Below are positions 20,508 to 35,000 of a DNA stretch of 64,000 nt, piece after piece (the first letter of the stretch is position 1; each line of letters begins with the position of its first letter). Origin of the DNA: Straminergon stramineum. Its lineage: Eukaryota > Streptophyta > Bryopsida > Hypnales > Calliergonaceae. Both the position numbers and the translations under genes were made by a program. The stretch covers positions 44,365,218 to 44,429,217 of the forward strand of contig OY987263.1 of NCBI GenBank assembly GCA_963920665.1, read 5' to 3'. The notes under the pieces are model-generated. The model was not told where the DNA came from, ran no database searches, and was given only the letters and a program-made list of their open reading frames with translations.

Positions 20508-21931
20508 TTGGATGAAGCTGCGGGTACCAATATCAAGTGTCAGACAATAAATCCTATTTTACACACTGCACCCCAAAGATGCATGTCAACTCCTGGTAAG
20601 GCTTACGACCCATTTGCAACCACTTAAGGTAGCATGCTGTAAAAGCGATCATGTTCTAAATGTGACCCCTATCTAAGAATGGGTGACATATTCCTTGAAA
20701 TATCTATTACTGGCAATGATGAGTTAGGTAGGCTTAATTGGTCGCTTTCAGAGCATACTACCTTAAGCAATTGCGCATATATAGAGTGCGGAATTCTCGA
20801 GTCGGGAAATTTTTGTATATACAGAAATAGAGTTGGGAAGGATTCCATATTTTTACATAATTTTATTTCTCAAAACATAATTACTATGAATTTTTTAGCT
20901 TAAGATTTTGTTCGACCCATATTGGTCATATAGATTTTTGTATTTCCAACTAGGGGTTAGTTGCGAAATCAACCAAGGGCTTGTTGCAATATTGACAGTC
21001 TTGTAGTCAACCATAATGTGCCACAAGTACATTGGGAATTGTGCCACAATTAATCATCACTCCTGACTACCTCATCTGAAAGAAATATAGTCTACATGGG
21101 AGAAATGGGGGGGTGATTGGAAATGGGTCGCCTCCCTTACTCCAATACCCCCTTCTTTGGTCCAATTCACAATCCTTGATCTTTGTCCAAAAAAAGCCTG
21201 CCCCCTATCCATTGTCATTGATCAGATGGTTGTCACAAAAAATTATAGTCGTTGATTGTCCATTGAACAATTCATCTTGGCCATCCAACAATGGGATACA
21301 AATATGGAATTAGGAATATACACAAAATACAAAATACTTACAACAAATCAACATCCCATACGGATTGTAGTCTGGACAAGTTGCAATAAAATTATAAATA
21401 TGCACATTCATACACATGAATAGTTCATACAAGCTTCAAAACTAGCAAGATGGTGACCGATGAATTTATCCTCATATTTTATGAATGCTAAGGCTTCTAT
21501 ATTTTTGTTTCAAATTAGGCATTTGTGTGTTGTTAGCAACACAAAAAATAGATTTGGCATTTTCAAAAAGGAAAAAGTAATTAGGTTCGTTGGGAACTCT
21601 AGATAAGGCAAGAGGCTTGAAATTTGCACAAGCTTTGAAACTGCCCACCTTCTCAAATGTACACTATTTGTGCATGGGTTTTTTTTCATCTTTGTAGGGA
21701 CGTACCAACAATGTACATTTGAGGAGGTGGGCGGTTTTAGAGCCCTATGCCATTTTGACTTCAAAAATTCATAACTAATTCCACAAAGCTCCAAAAATTA
21801 TGAAACGACTTGGATTTGATATCAATTCCACTTGTCTTTCAAGGAAATTTTTCAGAAAAATATTTCAGTAAGTTTCACCTCCCCAAAATTCAGTTTCAGC
21901 TCTTAGATGGGTGCTTTATGGACCTCCTACC
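20508..21931. other. Repeat-rich spacer with two short dyads
   Basis: Arms near 20617-20655 and 20738-20790 are inverted copies around ACTTAAGGTAGCATGCT, a likely small decayed MITE. A second dyad pairs about 21640-21670 with 21707-21740 (AACTGCCCACC...CAAATGTACA). No gene is visible. Confidence 0.4.
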
Positions 21932-21935
21932 TTAG

Positions 21936-22853
21936 CCCCTAAAGGACCAACTTGCATTTTTTGGCTATATAGCAATTTTGGGCAAGTACATGTGGCTAGA
22001 GATTTCCATATTTTTTAGCCGAATTTTAATAGAAGGTGGGGATGAGGAATATCTTTCAAATGCATTGAATCTCATGACAATAGGAAATAAGAGTCAAAAG
22101 TTATGGCCTAATATGTTGCTTTTTTTCATGAATGGGCACTCCAGGCAGATTAAAAAAATCACTTTTTTCAAAAACTGAAATTTGAAATTGGTTTTCTAGA
22201 GTTATATATTCTTGGAAAGCTTTTAATCATTCCATTTTAATCAAGGAGTCAAAAGTTATGAGGATTTTTTGTTTGCGGGCAATTATGGATTCTCTACTCT
22301 AAATAAACTTCAAAGTCCTTTCTCTTACTCAATTTTCAATAATTTTGAAAAAAAATAAAATCATATGATGTAGATTTTTTATTATAACATTGCAACCATT
22401 GGGATTGGCATTTTTCAATTCCATAATTAAATTCTTAACAATTTAGTATTTTGAATCATTCTCTACTACTATCTACTTACTATTTTTTTCCTATATATTT
22501 TACAATTCCAAATGATCTGAAATTTTTCAAGCATGTGGCCAACTTGTCTAGGAAAAAAAATCCAAAGAAGCACCACCATTTTGGACATTTTTTCATAGAA
22601 AAGTGAGCTTGTGAAGTGCAGCTGCCCTGTTTTTTGCAGGGCCCAAAAAATGATTTCAGTGAATTTAAATGCTTATATCTTGCAATCCATGCGGTGGAAA
22701 TTTCTGAAATTTTTGTTACATGCTCCCAAATCAGTATACTACAAGATCCTACTCCTAAATGTGTCAATAAAAATTTTTTTTTCAAAAATTTAGCACTTAA
22801 AATGACAGTTTTGAAGCATTTTCAGTGAAAACATAGTTGTAGAACTTTAGAGG
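21936..22853. mobile_element. Older TTAA-family non-autonomous element (918 bp)
   Basis: It starts CCCCTAAAGGACCAAC and ends ACTTTAGAGG, an imperfect inverted repeat, flanked by TTAG at 21932-21935 and 22854-22857. The length is almost the same as the 923-bp copy at 17079. The flank TTAG on both sides could be a mutated or non-canonical TTAA site. Confidence 0.5.
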
Positions 22854-25653
22854 TTAGTAAGGAGTGTCCATCTTTTGGGTATCTTACATAGGTACATAGT
22901 AACAAAAGTGTATTTTGTCAATTAACCAATTGATGAATTGGTAGATTTTTATGATAATATACAATTTGTACCCCCCCTGTATTCTTATTTTTTGAAAGCC
23001 CTTATGGTGGCAATCAATATGGGATATTTCCATCATATTATGTTTATTCATATGTATTTGTATTCAATGTTACACACACATAGACATATATATAATTAAT
23101 TTGATTGGCACCATCAACTGCCACACATTTTCCTACACATTTTGCAATTTGATAGCATTGGACAAGGGGGAATTATTTTTTAAATTGAGAGCAATGGTTC
23201 TACTTTTTTCCACGGTAGCGGAGGTGTTAATTGGAAAAATTAGGAAATGTTCAAATATTTTTGTCACATACTGAATTAAGTATTTTTTTTAAACTTATTA
23301 AATTTGATTGTATGTAACACCTACCGATTTTGTTGTGTTTTCATAGAACTCATGCTCACTTTTCTAGACTACTTTAAATTTAGAAAATCAATTGTAATTA
23401 ATTCAAAAAAAATATGGCCAATGTATACACCTTAAAAAGATTACATCCTTGGAAGAGAGATTGCATAATAAAATTTTCTAAATAGAAGACCTAAAAGAGT
23501 GCAAAATCTCAAGAAAATAAATATTTTTATGTTTTAATTTGTAAAAATAGGAAAAAAATGAAAACATGAAAAAAAAATTGTCCATTTGTAACAAGTCTGT
23601 AGAGATGGTCATTTACCAAAAGAACCACCCAAATCATATTTTAATGGATTTGAAAAGCAAATAGAAAGATGTTCACTTTGTAGACTTCCATACAACATAT
23701 AACAAATTATCTTTAGAATTCCTTTGAAAAGTAGCTATAAGTCTATTAGAAGACAACATCCTCCAAATTTCAACTCCAAATTTGTTTTTCATTTGAGTAC
23801 TACTTCCAATTGGCAAATGTGATAAAAATTGGGGGGCTACCTTGGATAGTATAATATTTCTGAAAAATGCAAAAAAACTAAACCAATGTGTAATAGTCAT
23901 GTATATGTTACCTATGAATCTTGATTCATTGGGGCCAAAACGCAAAAGTTGTTGCTGAAAATAAATCACGCAATGTGTTATATGAAAATAGAACTAGTCG
24001 GTTTCTTGCAATCATTCTTAATGAAACTTTTACTCTATTATTATGCTTGCACATAAACAAGAGTTTGATATTTATATGTACTCAATCAAGAACATTGAAT
24101 TATGACAAAATATTAAAAAAAATCAGTTGAATTTCACTAATTTAGAAACATACAAAATAAACAAACTCCAAGTCCATACTTGGCTGGCATTGAGATCCTT
24201 TACATGAGACAAAGACATACATGTGTGTTAGGGTGTTTAATTTGTAAGTAACATCGGTATTTAACTATGTCATATGGAATGTAATGGAGTTATCTTCTAC
24301 AATAAGTTTTGAAGCATGATCCGGTGTTGCGATGCAAATTGGTCCATTATATAGATATATGTATTTTTGTTGATTTGATTTGATTATGAATAATATACTC
24401 AAAGGAAATGAATAAGAAAAATGAAGAGGGGCCTTGGTGAGAACCACAATTTTGATTGGTTTGTTATTCTAGCTTTGGTATACTACACCTTGTTACAACT
24501 CAAGAGAGGGTGGGTACATAGCAAGTTGGCTATACAACTTTCATGCATACTTTTACTAGTATTGTCAAGCTACAAACCGCTCATGTTGCCTAACTAGTGA
24601 CAAGTCCAACAAAGTCCAAACTTGGATCAACCACTCAAGATGGTAGGGACTTCTCTAGCCAACCAAATCCACAACTTGGTGATTGTTTCTAGTTCCATAG
24701 AGGAATTATAGCCTCTTCTTGATGAGAGTTGGGTCCTATTTTCTTGAAACTTCTTCCTTTGAATAGTTCTTATATTTACTACAATTTGATTGAGTTGTTG
24801 GAAAGAAAAGTAAAGTTTGTTTTACCTTCTTTGTTGTTCTTTGAGGTTTCATAGTTTAGAAAAGAATATGGGTAGATTTGGGGAAGGGGGACAAAGAAGG
24901 TGGTCAATAAGCTTTGAGTTGATCATGTGGCTAAAATGTGAGTTGATGTGTCCCCATTGAGGTTGGATAATGCTAAGGGAGGCTCTTCTTCTTCCTTCCC
25001 TATTTGTGAGTATTTTATTATTTCTATTGCAATTTCAAAAATGTGTAATTCACTTCATTTGGAGTTGAAGTGTGAAAGTTATGTTTGATGGAGTGGTAGT
25101 CAACTACCAACTAGATTTGAAGGTAGTAACTTTGAGGGCTTGTAGAAGTTTGGTTACATGGTATTTGGTTTTAAGATTTAAGTGAATTTAGTGTAAACTT
25201 ATTGGTTTTCTATGAAGCCATAGAAATCTTAGTTTGGAATTGAGACAAGGAAGTTATGGGTTTGGAGGTAAAAAGGTGTAGAACCACCTATGAACCTAGG
25301 ACTTTGCAAGAGTTCCAACTTTGATGAAGCATAGAGAATGTTTTTTTTAGTTTTTAAAGCTAAGATTTTGGGAGTATGTAAATAATGCAATTAGATTTCT
25401 AAAAAAATGTGACACAATAGATTTAGAGTTTTTATGAGGCCAAAACATATTCCAAAGTGGAAGGATGTAGAATTTCCACTAAAATTGGGGGTTGTAAATT
25501 TAGCAAGATATTAAAAACAAACAACATCTTCTTTAGCTTTGAATTTGATAAATATTATACAATATTTTGTCACATTTTTTATAAGCCAAGACATACTTAT
25601 TTTGGAGTTTTTATGCAATTTTGGCACTCACTTGAAGGTTGACCAAGTTTTCA

Positions 25654-25796
25654 CACTACAAGAAAACAATGTCCGAATCAAACCCTCCGAATTGACTAAT
25701 AGTGTCTGAAATGACAGAAAATTGACAAAATATTGTTCAAATCAACCCCTCTAAATCGACTTGAAATGTCCAAATTGACATTACTCCCTTGTAGTG
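25654..25796. mobile_element. CACTA-type MITE (143 bp)
   Basis: It begins CACTACAAGAAAACAATGTC; the reverse complement of its right end begins CACTACAAGGGAGTAATGTC. It is flanked by the 3-bp duplication TCA (25651-25653 and 25797-25799). CACTACAAG ends with 3-bp duplications define the CACTA (En/Spm) superfamily. The interior matches the MITE at 59124-59330 in reverse orientation. Confidence 0.8.
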
Positions 25797-28357
25797 TCAA
25801 GAGTTTTGTAAAGGTTTATGGATTTGCATACGACTTATACAATATTTATCCATGGTATATATAAGTATGGATATACTTGACTTATATGTATTATATATAC
25901 ACTAATATGTAAGTTTACATGATATTTATAAATGGTAGTGACAAGCATATTTATACATTGTATATGAAGTCATATACATTTGCATATGATATGAAGTTCT
26001 ATACACTTTACACTTTATGAAATTTTCTACAACAAACACTGCATTTCCTATATTTTAAATTGATCATCCTACCACTTATACTATTGTATCTCCTCATATT
26101 CTGCACTAGATCTGGTTGTAGTCAGAAATTAAGAGTTTTTTTCATAGCAAAGCCCTCTCTACCTAACATCAAATGAACTAAATTTTTTATTGAAATTAGA
26201 TGTATGTCTTCAGTGTAATCATATTTCAGATTTCTTAGAAATTGAAAAAACAAAATGGGATGAAATTATGCTAATTTGTCACATTTTTAGCTTTAGTGAT
26301 TTTTTATACTATTAGGTTTTCCAAATTTAAGGATCTAGGGTTGAATTTTTTGCGGTCTATTTCCACAATAGATGGGAGGGGGGGGGGCATTGAAGGTTCA
26401 AAATTTTCCTGATATTCAATAGATGCCTAAAAAAATTCATTTACGTTATGTTTACTAATTTTTTTCTCGAATTGAAAAAGTAATCTTCCAAAAATTTTGA
26501 TATCTTCTATTAAATTTGACCACTAGGTGTAGTGGATTGTTATATGTAATATGCTAAGTACATAGTGTCAAAATTCCACATGAACACAATTCCATCCAAT
26601 AAGATGATCATATATCACATTTTCATCCGAAATTTGAAAGTACTTTTGAGTTTGAAATTTAGTTTAAGCAAATTGAAGAACATACAAAGTTTTCTATGCA
26701 ATTGGTTATTGTTGCAAATGTTGAAATGGTTATACTACTAGTTCATCATAATGATAAAACTTCATTGGATTTACACCTTTTCAGACTACATTGGCAATAG
26801 TTGGCCCTTAGATTTAGTAGATTTCCTTGTGAGTTGATGCTTACTACTAATTTTTTTCTTCTAATCCACTTTTTACTTCTAAATGCCCCAATAGACACAA
26901 TATGGCCTAGAATTTTTTTCAAAATCCTTGAAGGTCCTTCATATCATACTAAATTTAAAATTTATCAATTAGAAAGCAATATCACATTAGAGAAAATGTG
27001 GATTCTCCACAAGGTTGCTAAGAATTGTTGAAAGGGACTTTGGATTGGATTTATTGTGTCCACACAACAACTTTCCCCCTATTATTGCTCATCCTCAATA
27101 TACCCAATTGTTAGAGCATTGATTTGTGATTCCCCAATTACATTTAAGCAAAAGTACTGCAAGTACCTTCATTTGATGATATCCAAATAGGAAACGGCAT
27201 TATATTGTTTGTTGGTCCCAATATTCACACGAGGTGAATCTTTTTCTTGTTAGAGATTCAGCCCTTTTAGTAGCTCACTAGGGCTCTTAATTTAGACTAG
27301 CTTGTCAAACCTTGGTAGCCCTCTAGAGAGTTCAAAATTTCTCTAATGAATAAATTTTTTGAAAAAGAATGCATAATCCAATTGTTCATAGGAGGTTCAA
27401 TTTCAAAAAGAAAAAAACATAATATTGAGTGATTGGAGACTTTGGGGGGAGTCAGCAATTATTCCCTAAGCGCTCTGACTTCTACTTTCTTGACAACGAT
27501 CTAAGTGAAACTCAAGTTTTATCCTCATTACTACTTCGATGAAAGTCATTCTAATTTGTAGAGATACTTTATCAAGATGTTGTCCTATCTATTGGTTGGA
27601 TTTGGTGTTACTAAAGTACATGTTTTTCTAAAATTAAAAATGTGCAAGTATGTCAAGTGGTTGACCAAGCCAAAATTGTATTCACTCTAGTTCAAAATTG
27701 GATCAATTGGATAGATGAGGTCATAGATATTACGAACACAAAAATTTCAAAAAATCACTATATCAAAAGAACCTCATTTCAAATCCACTCCATCAAGTTT
27801 CACTAAAAATTGATGATATTTTTCTTGTAGTTGAATTTAGAAGGAATTTAGAAATTTTCCTTTGAAAATTTATAAAAGAATATTGGTGATAGCATTGGTG
27901 AATCTAACTATACAAATGGAATCTACAATTCAAAATCTATAACTTTTCTTTGTATACTAATTCCAAAATATGCTTCCAAATTGCACTTTATGCTATTTTT
28001 TTTAATCATGAATTTTCGAGAATGCTTTACAAGTATAGGGTTTATTATTAGCATTTGATTTTCAAATGAGTGCATTAGAAAAAATCTAGCCCTTAGAAAC
28101 TAGAGAGGCCAGTTTGACTTTTGGTAGATGTGCAAATCTAGGGGGATTTAAAAAAAAAATGTAATATAGTAAAAATTACTTTTTAGGTTATTTTAAAATT
28201 TTTTATAAAAAAGTTATAGGAAAGTAATAGAGAAGTAGGAAAAAGTAGTAGAAAAATAGTTTAAAAATAGTTTAAAATTAAAATTAAAAAAAAATTAAAA
28301 TTAAAATTAAAGTTAAAGTAAAAAGTAGTTTAGACTTTTGTAGTGTGAATAGGCCAA

Positions 28358-28500
28358 AGGGATGAATGGGACACAAGAATGGATGGAAAAATTAGTAAAA
28401 GGATGAAAGGGATGTGGAGAAGATGAATGGGACACAATATGGGATGAAAAATCAAAAGAAAGGATGAATGGGGTGGCAAATTGGATGATTGGGGCACCAG
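28358..28500. repeat. Imperfect GGATGAATGGG minisatellite
   Basis: GGATGAATGGGACACAA-type units recur several times with degenerate spacing (about 28358, 28420, 28462), followed by GGATGATTGGGGC. It is non-coding and low complexity. Confidence 0.45.
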
Positions 28501-31038
28501 CACCATCTTTCTCACCTTTTAAAAGACTAAAAAATTAAAAAAGAAAGTTTAGTGCATTCAGGAGGAATCACTCGTTTGAAAAATTTTCGTGTTTTATAAA
28601 TTCAAAAAAATTTCCTGTTGATTCTCGTTGTTTTCTGAGTCGTGCTGTGTATTCGTATATTGTTGCTGTTGCGATCGATTCGTGTTCGTTAGGTTGTGAT
28701 TGTGGAGTTGTGTACAGTTCGGGATTTACTTTTGATTTCACAAAGACTACTGTTGATGAAGTGGGTCATGGTTGCCGGTTCGGAGAAGTCTCGAGGATTT
28801 GCAATTGGAAGTGCAGATCTGAAATTTTGAGGAAATTCATTGCAGAAGTAGGCGGTAGCATAGCGGAGTGGGATTGAAGCCAATCCACAAAGATTGGAGA
28901 AATAGGATCGATCGAATTGATGGGCTGAAGCGCTACAGGGGTGATCTTCCAAATCGAGAGAAATCTGACAAATTGATTGCTCTTTGATCCTGTGGCTTAA
29001 AAATTCCCAATTTTCTGTTTCTGCAATCGGCACTAGCTATTGGTATGTAACAAGTCTGAGATTCATTTGACCCCACGGGATGAATCACGATCTCTATGTT
29101 TTGAGGGAGAGCGCGATAAGATAAAAATTGGATTGAATCCTCGAAGTAGTCATCGCAACCTATGCCTGATCCAATCTCGTTGTGAAAAAAATCTTCAATC
29201 TTGTTTGAATTAGTTCGCTTTTGGATTCTGATGATCAAATTGATCAAGCATGCAAACAAATTAGACCAAATCCCAAATTGGAATTGAGAAATTGGAAACG
29301 GAATTTGGAGGCAGGTAGTCTACGGTGAGCCTGTGGTGCAGATTAGGGATTTCACGTGTAGTCTGAATGCTCTCACGGTTATAGGATGTGGCAGCACGGC
29401 TATGGGCTAATCGCACAGCCATAGGTCCTCTTTCTCATGGTTTTAGGCCATTTGGCCATTGAAATTGAAATTTCAGGGTTTTAGGGGTTGATTTGGGAAT
29501 TTTAAATTTGTAACTATAGTTTTGGGTATAAAATTGGATGAATTGACCTAATCATTTGACCAAATAATAAATAAATAAAATAAAGGTTCAAATTTTTCGA
29601 ACGGCCCTTGGGCTGTGCCCCTAGTTTGGGCCTAGGTCATAGAATTGGGGAGACGGAATTTATAGAATTAGCAATCTTTGTGGTTGATAAATATTTTTGT
29701 GTATTTTAGGAATGACTCACCCCATGGTTTGGGACTTGTTGCCCTGAGACTTGTTGCCCAATCTTAGAAGAAAGGAAAAAGCTCAAAGACCAAGAATCTA
29801 GTACTTTGTCCTAAATATTTCATACTCCTACATACTGGACGTGTTGCCTACTGAGACTGCCACATGTAGTCATTTTGCACATAGATTCGAAAAGCTTATA
29901 AAGAGCAATTACTAGCCCTGTTGCCCAAATACATAAAAAGGTGTTGATTAACAAATTATTTGTATACTTTAAAAGTATTATTTTGTATATATATAATTGG
30001 GTTATAGGTTGCATCGATGTATACGACGTTTTTCCCAGCTTAACATGTTGTCCACGATGTGTTGTCCACCCTAGAATACTATATAGGACCAAGACTCTTA
30101 GAACATTGTGTCTACATTAGTGGTAATTGATTGCCCACCAAATTGAGAGAACCTAGGAATAAGGGAAAAGAAAGAAAGAAAAAGAATAGAAATGTATGAA
30201 TAAAGATTCTAGGTATGCTCTACAAAGTTAGTTTATACATAACCTAAATCTACTTTAAAAGTGACATTAGACACACCAACGATAGATTACGTTGGCTTAT
30301 CCACGGATGAACCCCTATACTACTGGTACTTGACAAAAAGTAAAAGTTAGTGAAAAAATACCTCACACAAAAAATCAAGTTTTTTTAGTCCCCAATTATT
30401 ATTGCATGGTACAAAAGGCATACACATGGGCAAATTTTTTAATTTAATTTATTATTATCATTTTTTTGTAATTGCACAATCTAATGTAGTCAAATGCCCC
30501 TTTGTAGGTTCTAAATTTCCTCTAATGCCTAATTCTACATTTACGGTCAAAGATGAAAACTCTCTAAACCTTTTGGGGACCCATTTCAACAAATAGGCTT
30601 CATTTGAAAGTGTCCCCAAAAGTACAACCAAACCATTCCCATACTTAATTGTGATTAGTTGATTGTTGATTGTTTAGATTTTGGTTCTATAACAAGTCTT
30701 TGTGATGGTTTCAATTGTCTAGGGAGTTTTCACTTCGGAAATTCATAGTAATTACATGTCTTATCCAAAAAATCTATTTTATTTTCTAAACAATTCTAAT
30801 ACATCACAAATGTTTGTTTTTTCCTTCAAAAAGGTGCCTCCAACTATATTGAATTGCTTATTTTTGATAGGTATTTTGCTTGCTTATTTTAGAAGAAGTT
30901 CAGACTTCATTTGAATATATTAAATCAAATTATCTCAAAATTTAATTTACTGGGAATATTTGGATAATCAAGTTATCTTGTAGCTTAAAAAATGTTCCAA
31001 GAAAATGTGTGTTTGATTTGAAGCTTTTGACAATCAAT

Positions 31039-32049
31039 AGCTATGGAAAAAATGCCCCAGGGTATCAAAAGTGTCTTCACATAGTCTAGAAGTCCAATTT
31101 GAAGTGCTCTAACTTTTGCATCCAATGTTTGAATTGAGTAATATTTGTTGTAAAATTTGCAATCTTTCTTCTAGTTTGTATGGTAAAACACATAGATCAA
31201 TCCAAGATGTTATGACTTTTTGAAAACCTTTAAAAGTTCACAGGTTCTATTTGAGTTCACCAAATTGTATTGTGATGGTTGCAACTTTGAGAACTTGTAT
31301 CTACTTCATTCAATGTTTGTTTCTAATAAAAGAAATGTTGGATTATATTCCCATAAAGTCTAGTTATTGTGGTAAAATTTTCATGTCAATCCAAGTTGTT
31401 TTGAATATTTGGGGGCAATTCAAAGTTCAAAATCCAGTGAACTTTAGTTTGTTTCTTCTTCACACAATGTCCCAATTTTGAATAAAATTTTGGGGAAAAG
31501 TTCAGTTTGTTTCTTCTTCACACAATGTCCGTTTCGAATAAAGTTTTGAGGAAAAGTTGTGCATACTAGTCTAGTTTGAGTGGTTAAAAATCCATATAAA
31601 TCCTAGAAGTTATGAGTGATTGAGAAGCATTTTAGTAGAAGGAGGTTCAACTATAGATGTATTTTTTGCAACTTTTTTGACATTTGAGAGCCATTTTGTA
31701 GACACAATGAGTGAATTGAATGATGTTTTCTTTCACCAATATGTTTTTGTGCTAGTTTTGAAGTACTTCATAGCTTAAATTTTTTTCACTTGGGTAGATT
31801 TAGAAATCAAATTTCACCACCAATTGTGTTTCTAGGAAAATTTCAACATCACCTTTTTTGACACTATAATATGATAATCTTGCAATCTATGTGGCCAAAT
31901 GACTCCAAACTTGATTCACGTCATCTGCAATAGGTAAACTATAAGATTTTAAGGTTGAGATTTCTATACTTGAGTGACGTTCAAACCTATAACATTTCAA
32001 AAGCAATGATGCGGTTTTTAAATCCCAGAAGGCCATGGGCATTTAGGGG
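31039..32049. mobile_element. TTAA-family repeat copy
   Basis: The right end reads ATTTAGGGG followed by TTAA (32050-32053). The left end is eroded near 31039 (GCCCCAGG). The interior is homologous to the arms of the 18994-20500 element and, inverted, to 42237-43078. A short internal duplication, TTTGTTTCTTCTTCACACAA, occurs twice near 31450-31530. Confidence 0.5.
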
Positions 32050-32053
32050 TTAA

Positions 32054-35000
32054 AACTGACCTAGCGGCATACTTCTCTGAATTAATTTACTTTGAACGTG
32101 ACAGTGTCCTTTAGAGAGCAACCCCATATGAACTCAGTTCAATCCGGGTTCCTGGAGCAGAAAGCCTGAACTGATGAGAATCCAAAAGTCAAGTTCCACT
32201 GGTAAGAGTGAAGACTTCTGTACCGGTATTCTCAGTCTTGCTGTCTTGCATTTTTTGTGCAGCCAAAGTTCGACTGTTGGAGCTTTTACATGCATAATTT
32301 CTGGTCTCTGCAGACTGATAGGCAGAAAGCGTTAGTGCAGGAGAGAATGAGTGATGACGAAACACTTTTCGAAATAAACGTTAACTTGGAGTTTGCTAAC
32401 AGCTCAATATATTCCCATCGACACACTGTCCCACACTGACACTGTCGTCACGCTAGACAAGAGTGTGAGTCCAAGGGCCTGGTGGCTGGTGCATTGGGTC
32501 CTCAACTGCTCATTACAAATTTGAAGATGTTGTGAACCAGGTAACTATAAAATATCTAAGGACTTACTCGAAACAAATTCTCAACTGAAAGTATTGTTTC
32601 CTGGACACTGACAATACAACCCCGCAATTCTTCTATCATATCAATTGGTCAAAACTGATGGCACTCACGTTTCCGATTTCTTGAGAACTAAAGAAACAAA
32701 TTGTCCCCCCCATGGTGGAATCTAGGGCAGGGTCCCCAAAGAGTTCCTACAGCCTGTGTTTTGTGATGTCAGTACAGTACAAGAAGGCAGTCTGTGATTG
32801 CAGGGCCATTGAATTCGATTTTGGGACGTACAGGGAACCCACCTCATCAGACACAAGTTAGAGCAGCCCGATTGGAGAACACAATGCTTTGCATGGCCAA
32901 GTCCACCTTCAAAGTGAGCTAGATATTGTACGCATCTTCCAGTCATTGGATTGGTCCACAAGGGAATTGAACGAACGCCCAGGCTTTCCACCCTTGATCA
33001 GTCGAGTTCCACACATTCTTGTACGTACTCCAATACTCAGGTCGTTTAGTTGGTACAGAGTATACTGCGGTGCTGCCAGGGTATATTTGGAGCTGGAAAC
33101 AAATAAATACTTTCATGAAGTTACAAGGGTCGCTAGTTCACAAGTAGCTATCTAGAAGCATAAGCAAGTGTAGGACTTGTGTATGCAAATTTACAAAAAA
33201 TCAACTCATTCAGGTAGTTCTTCATGTTTCGTACTTATTTGAAGGCAACAGGTAGATGTTTTCTTGGCATTTCAGGGCCAAGCACACGTATACTTAGGTA
33301 TGTTCGCAACGATGTCCAAAACTCCAAAACTTCTACAGGGCCTTCGAAATTATTTCACCTTGCTACAGTGAGAATCTCAAACGGAACATTCCATTCTAAC
33401 TGTGCGTGCAATAATTCAGTCTGTATTCAAAACTACACGGTGTTATGCATCAAGAAGTGATGATAGTACTAGTATGATTCGGTCATGTAGGGGTTAAACT
33501 CAATTGCAAAATAAAATTCAAATCAAATGGGAAATCACCGGAGCTCCTGCAACCTTTGCCTCATTACTTTCATACAAAAAAAATCTACTAACTACGGAAT
33601 ATTAGAATTGGAACCATATCCTTCAACTTCTAATACGTTACATGTACATAACAATTACCCACTTACTCTGACTGCTTGGGAGACAATCATACAGAAGTGG
33701 TCAAATAGTTTGAATGTGAGTTGAATGTGCTATATCTGCAATTGATAGTGTCGCAAGTTTGCAGGATATTCCAGAATGCCATTAATAAGATCGATGTCAG
33801 ATTAAAGAGGTCTGATCCTAATTCATTAGTGTAATTCATGTGGACTCTCGGCATTACCACCAATTTTACTGATGAGGGAACCCCGAAGGCGTAGCTACCT
33901 TATTGCAATGATCCATGGAGACAAAACACGTAATTTTAAGGTCACAGATTTGACGCGAGCCACTCGCTTCAAGCTGGTACCCATGATGTGGCTTTTTTTT
34001 GACTTCAAATTTGAACTTTTCTCTTGTTGGAAGGAATGTATGGGAGTACTTTGACCATTTTTATAACTTAGTCGTCCCATGTTTCCACTTTGGAGCTTCC
34101 TAAATTTCACTTTCTGAATACCGGCCATGGCCAGAGTGGGGCATTGTCAACAGATGAATAGCTCAGAATCCACAGGGGAATCTAGCTTGGGACGGCGGTA
34201 ACGTATGGCTGGTAATCTTTGGGTGCCGTCCGGTCTGATTTTCCGAAATAATCCTGTGCTGGATTTGTTGGAGGCCCAGCAGCAATAGTGGCGGACATGA
34301 CTGAATCTCGATGGAATGTTACAAATATAATATGACCCTAAATCTCTCACTGCCTTACAGGGCCAACCTCGAGTAATTGATATTATACTCAGCCATATAT
34401 GGACACCAGCTCTGAAGGTACGTGGACATGGACAGTCCAGGAGCTAGCATGAAGTTCAGCAAATCATTCAAGCTAGTGTTAGCAAAGTGAAGAATTCTGT
34501 GCATGTACGTCCGTATGCCTAGCTTGACCGGGATGGCTTTACAGTGGCTGCGTCGGCATTGGACGCATTTCTGTCCCGCGGTCCCAGGCCAGGTCGACCA
34601 GTCTTCTGTTGCGATTGCCAATGCATTAATTCTAGCCTTGCCAACAGATGTGTGACATTTCGCCCGGCACTGGCAGCTGGCCGCTGAAGGTGCAGTTCCC
34701 TCAGGCCCCCAGGGGGACAAGGAGGGCGACTACTGTCTGACAGTGGATAATGTAACTTGTGTAGAGTCAAGGCAGTGCCTATTCCAACCTCAACTTCAAC
34801 ATCGATCCACGGGGTGATCTATATGGCTAGCCAGGCATGCAGCAAGAACTTACGTTTGCGTAGATCAAGAATTGAAATAATACCTACGGTTCTGTGGCCT
34901 GCTCTCCCCTCTTCTGGCTCCAGCACATTTCCACGTACTCTGTACTATTCACCTAATGGAGTGCATGCTTGCCCTGGTAATAGAACTTAAGTCCACAATG

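Larger units (their letters stand above)
22858..31038. other. Long AT-rich intergenic stretch
   Basis: No gene can be supported. It contains the CACTA MITE at 25654-25796, a polymorphic-looking A/T tract at 28160-28340, an imperfect GGATGAATGGG minisatellite at 28358-28500, and a slightly more balanced segment at 28560-29480 with short broken frames that may be an old element end. The rest is simple AT-rich sequence. Confidence 0.4.

Noticed and set aside
19048..20536. Identical 60-106 codon frames on opposite strands
   Set aside because: They are the two arms of the inverted repeat; no start context and no homology.
34355..34720. Cys-rich 121-codon minus-strand frame
   Set aside because: No recognisable Cys spacing or homologue, and another frame overlaps on the same strand; not enough support.
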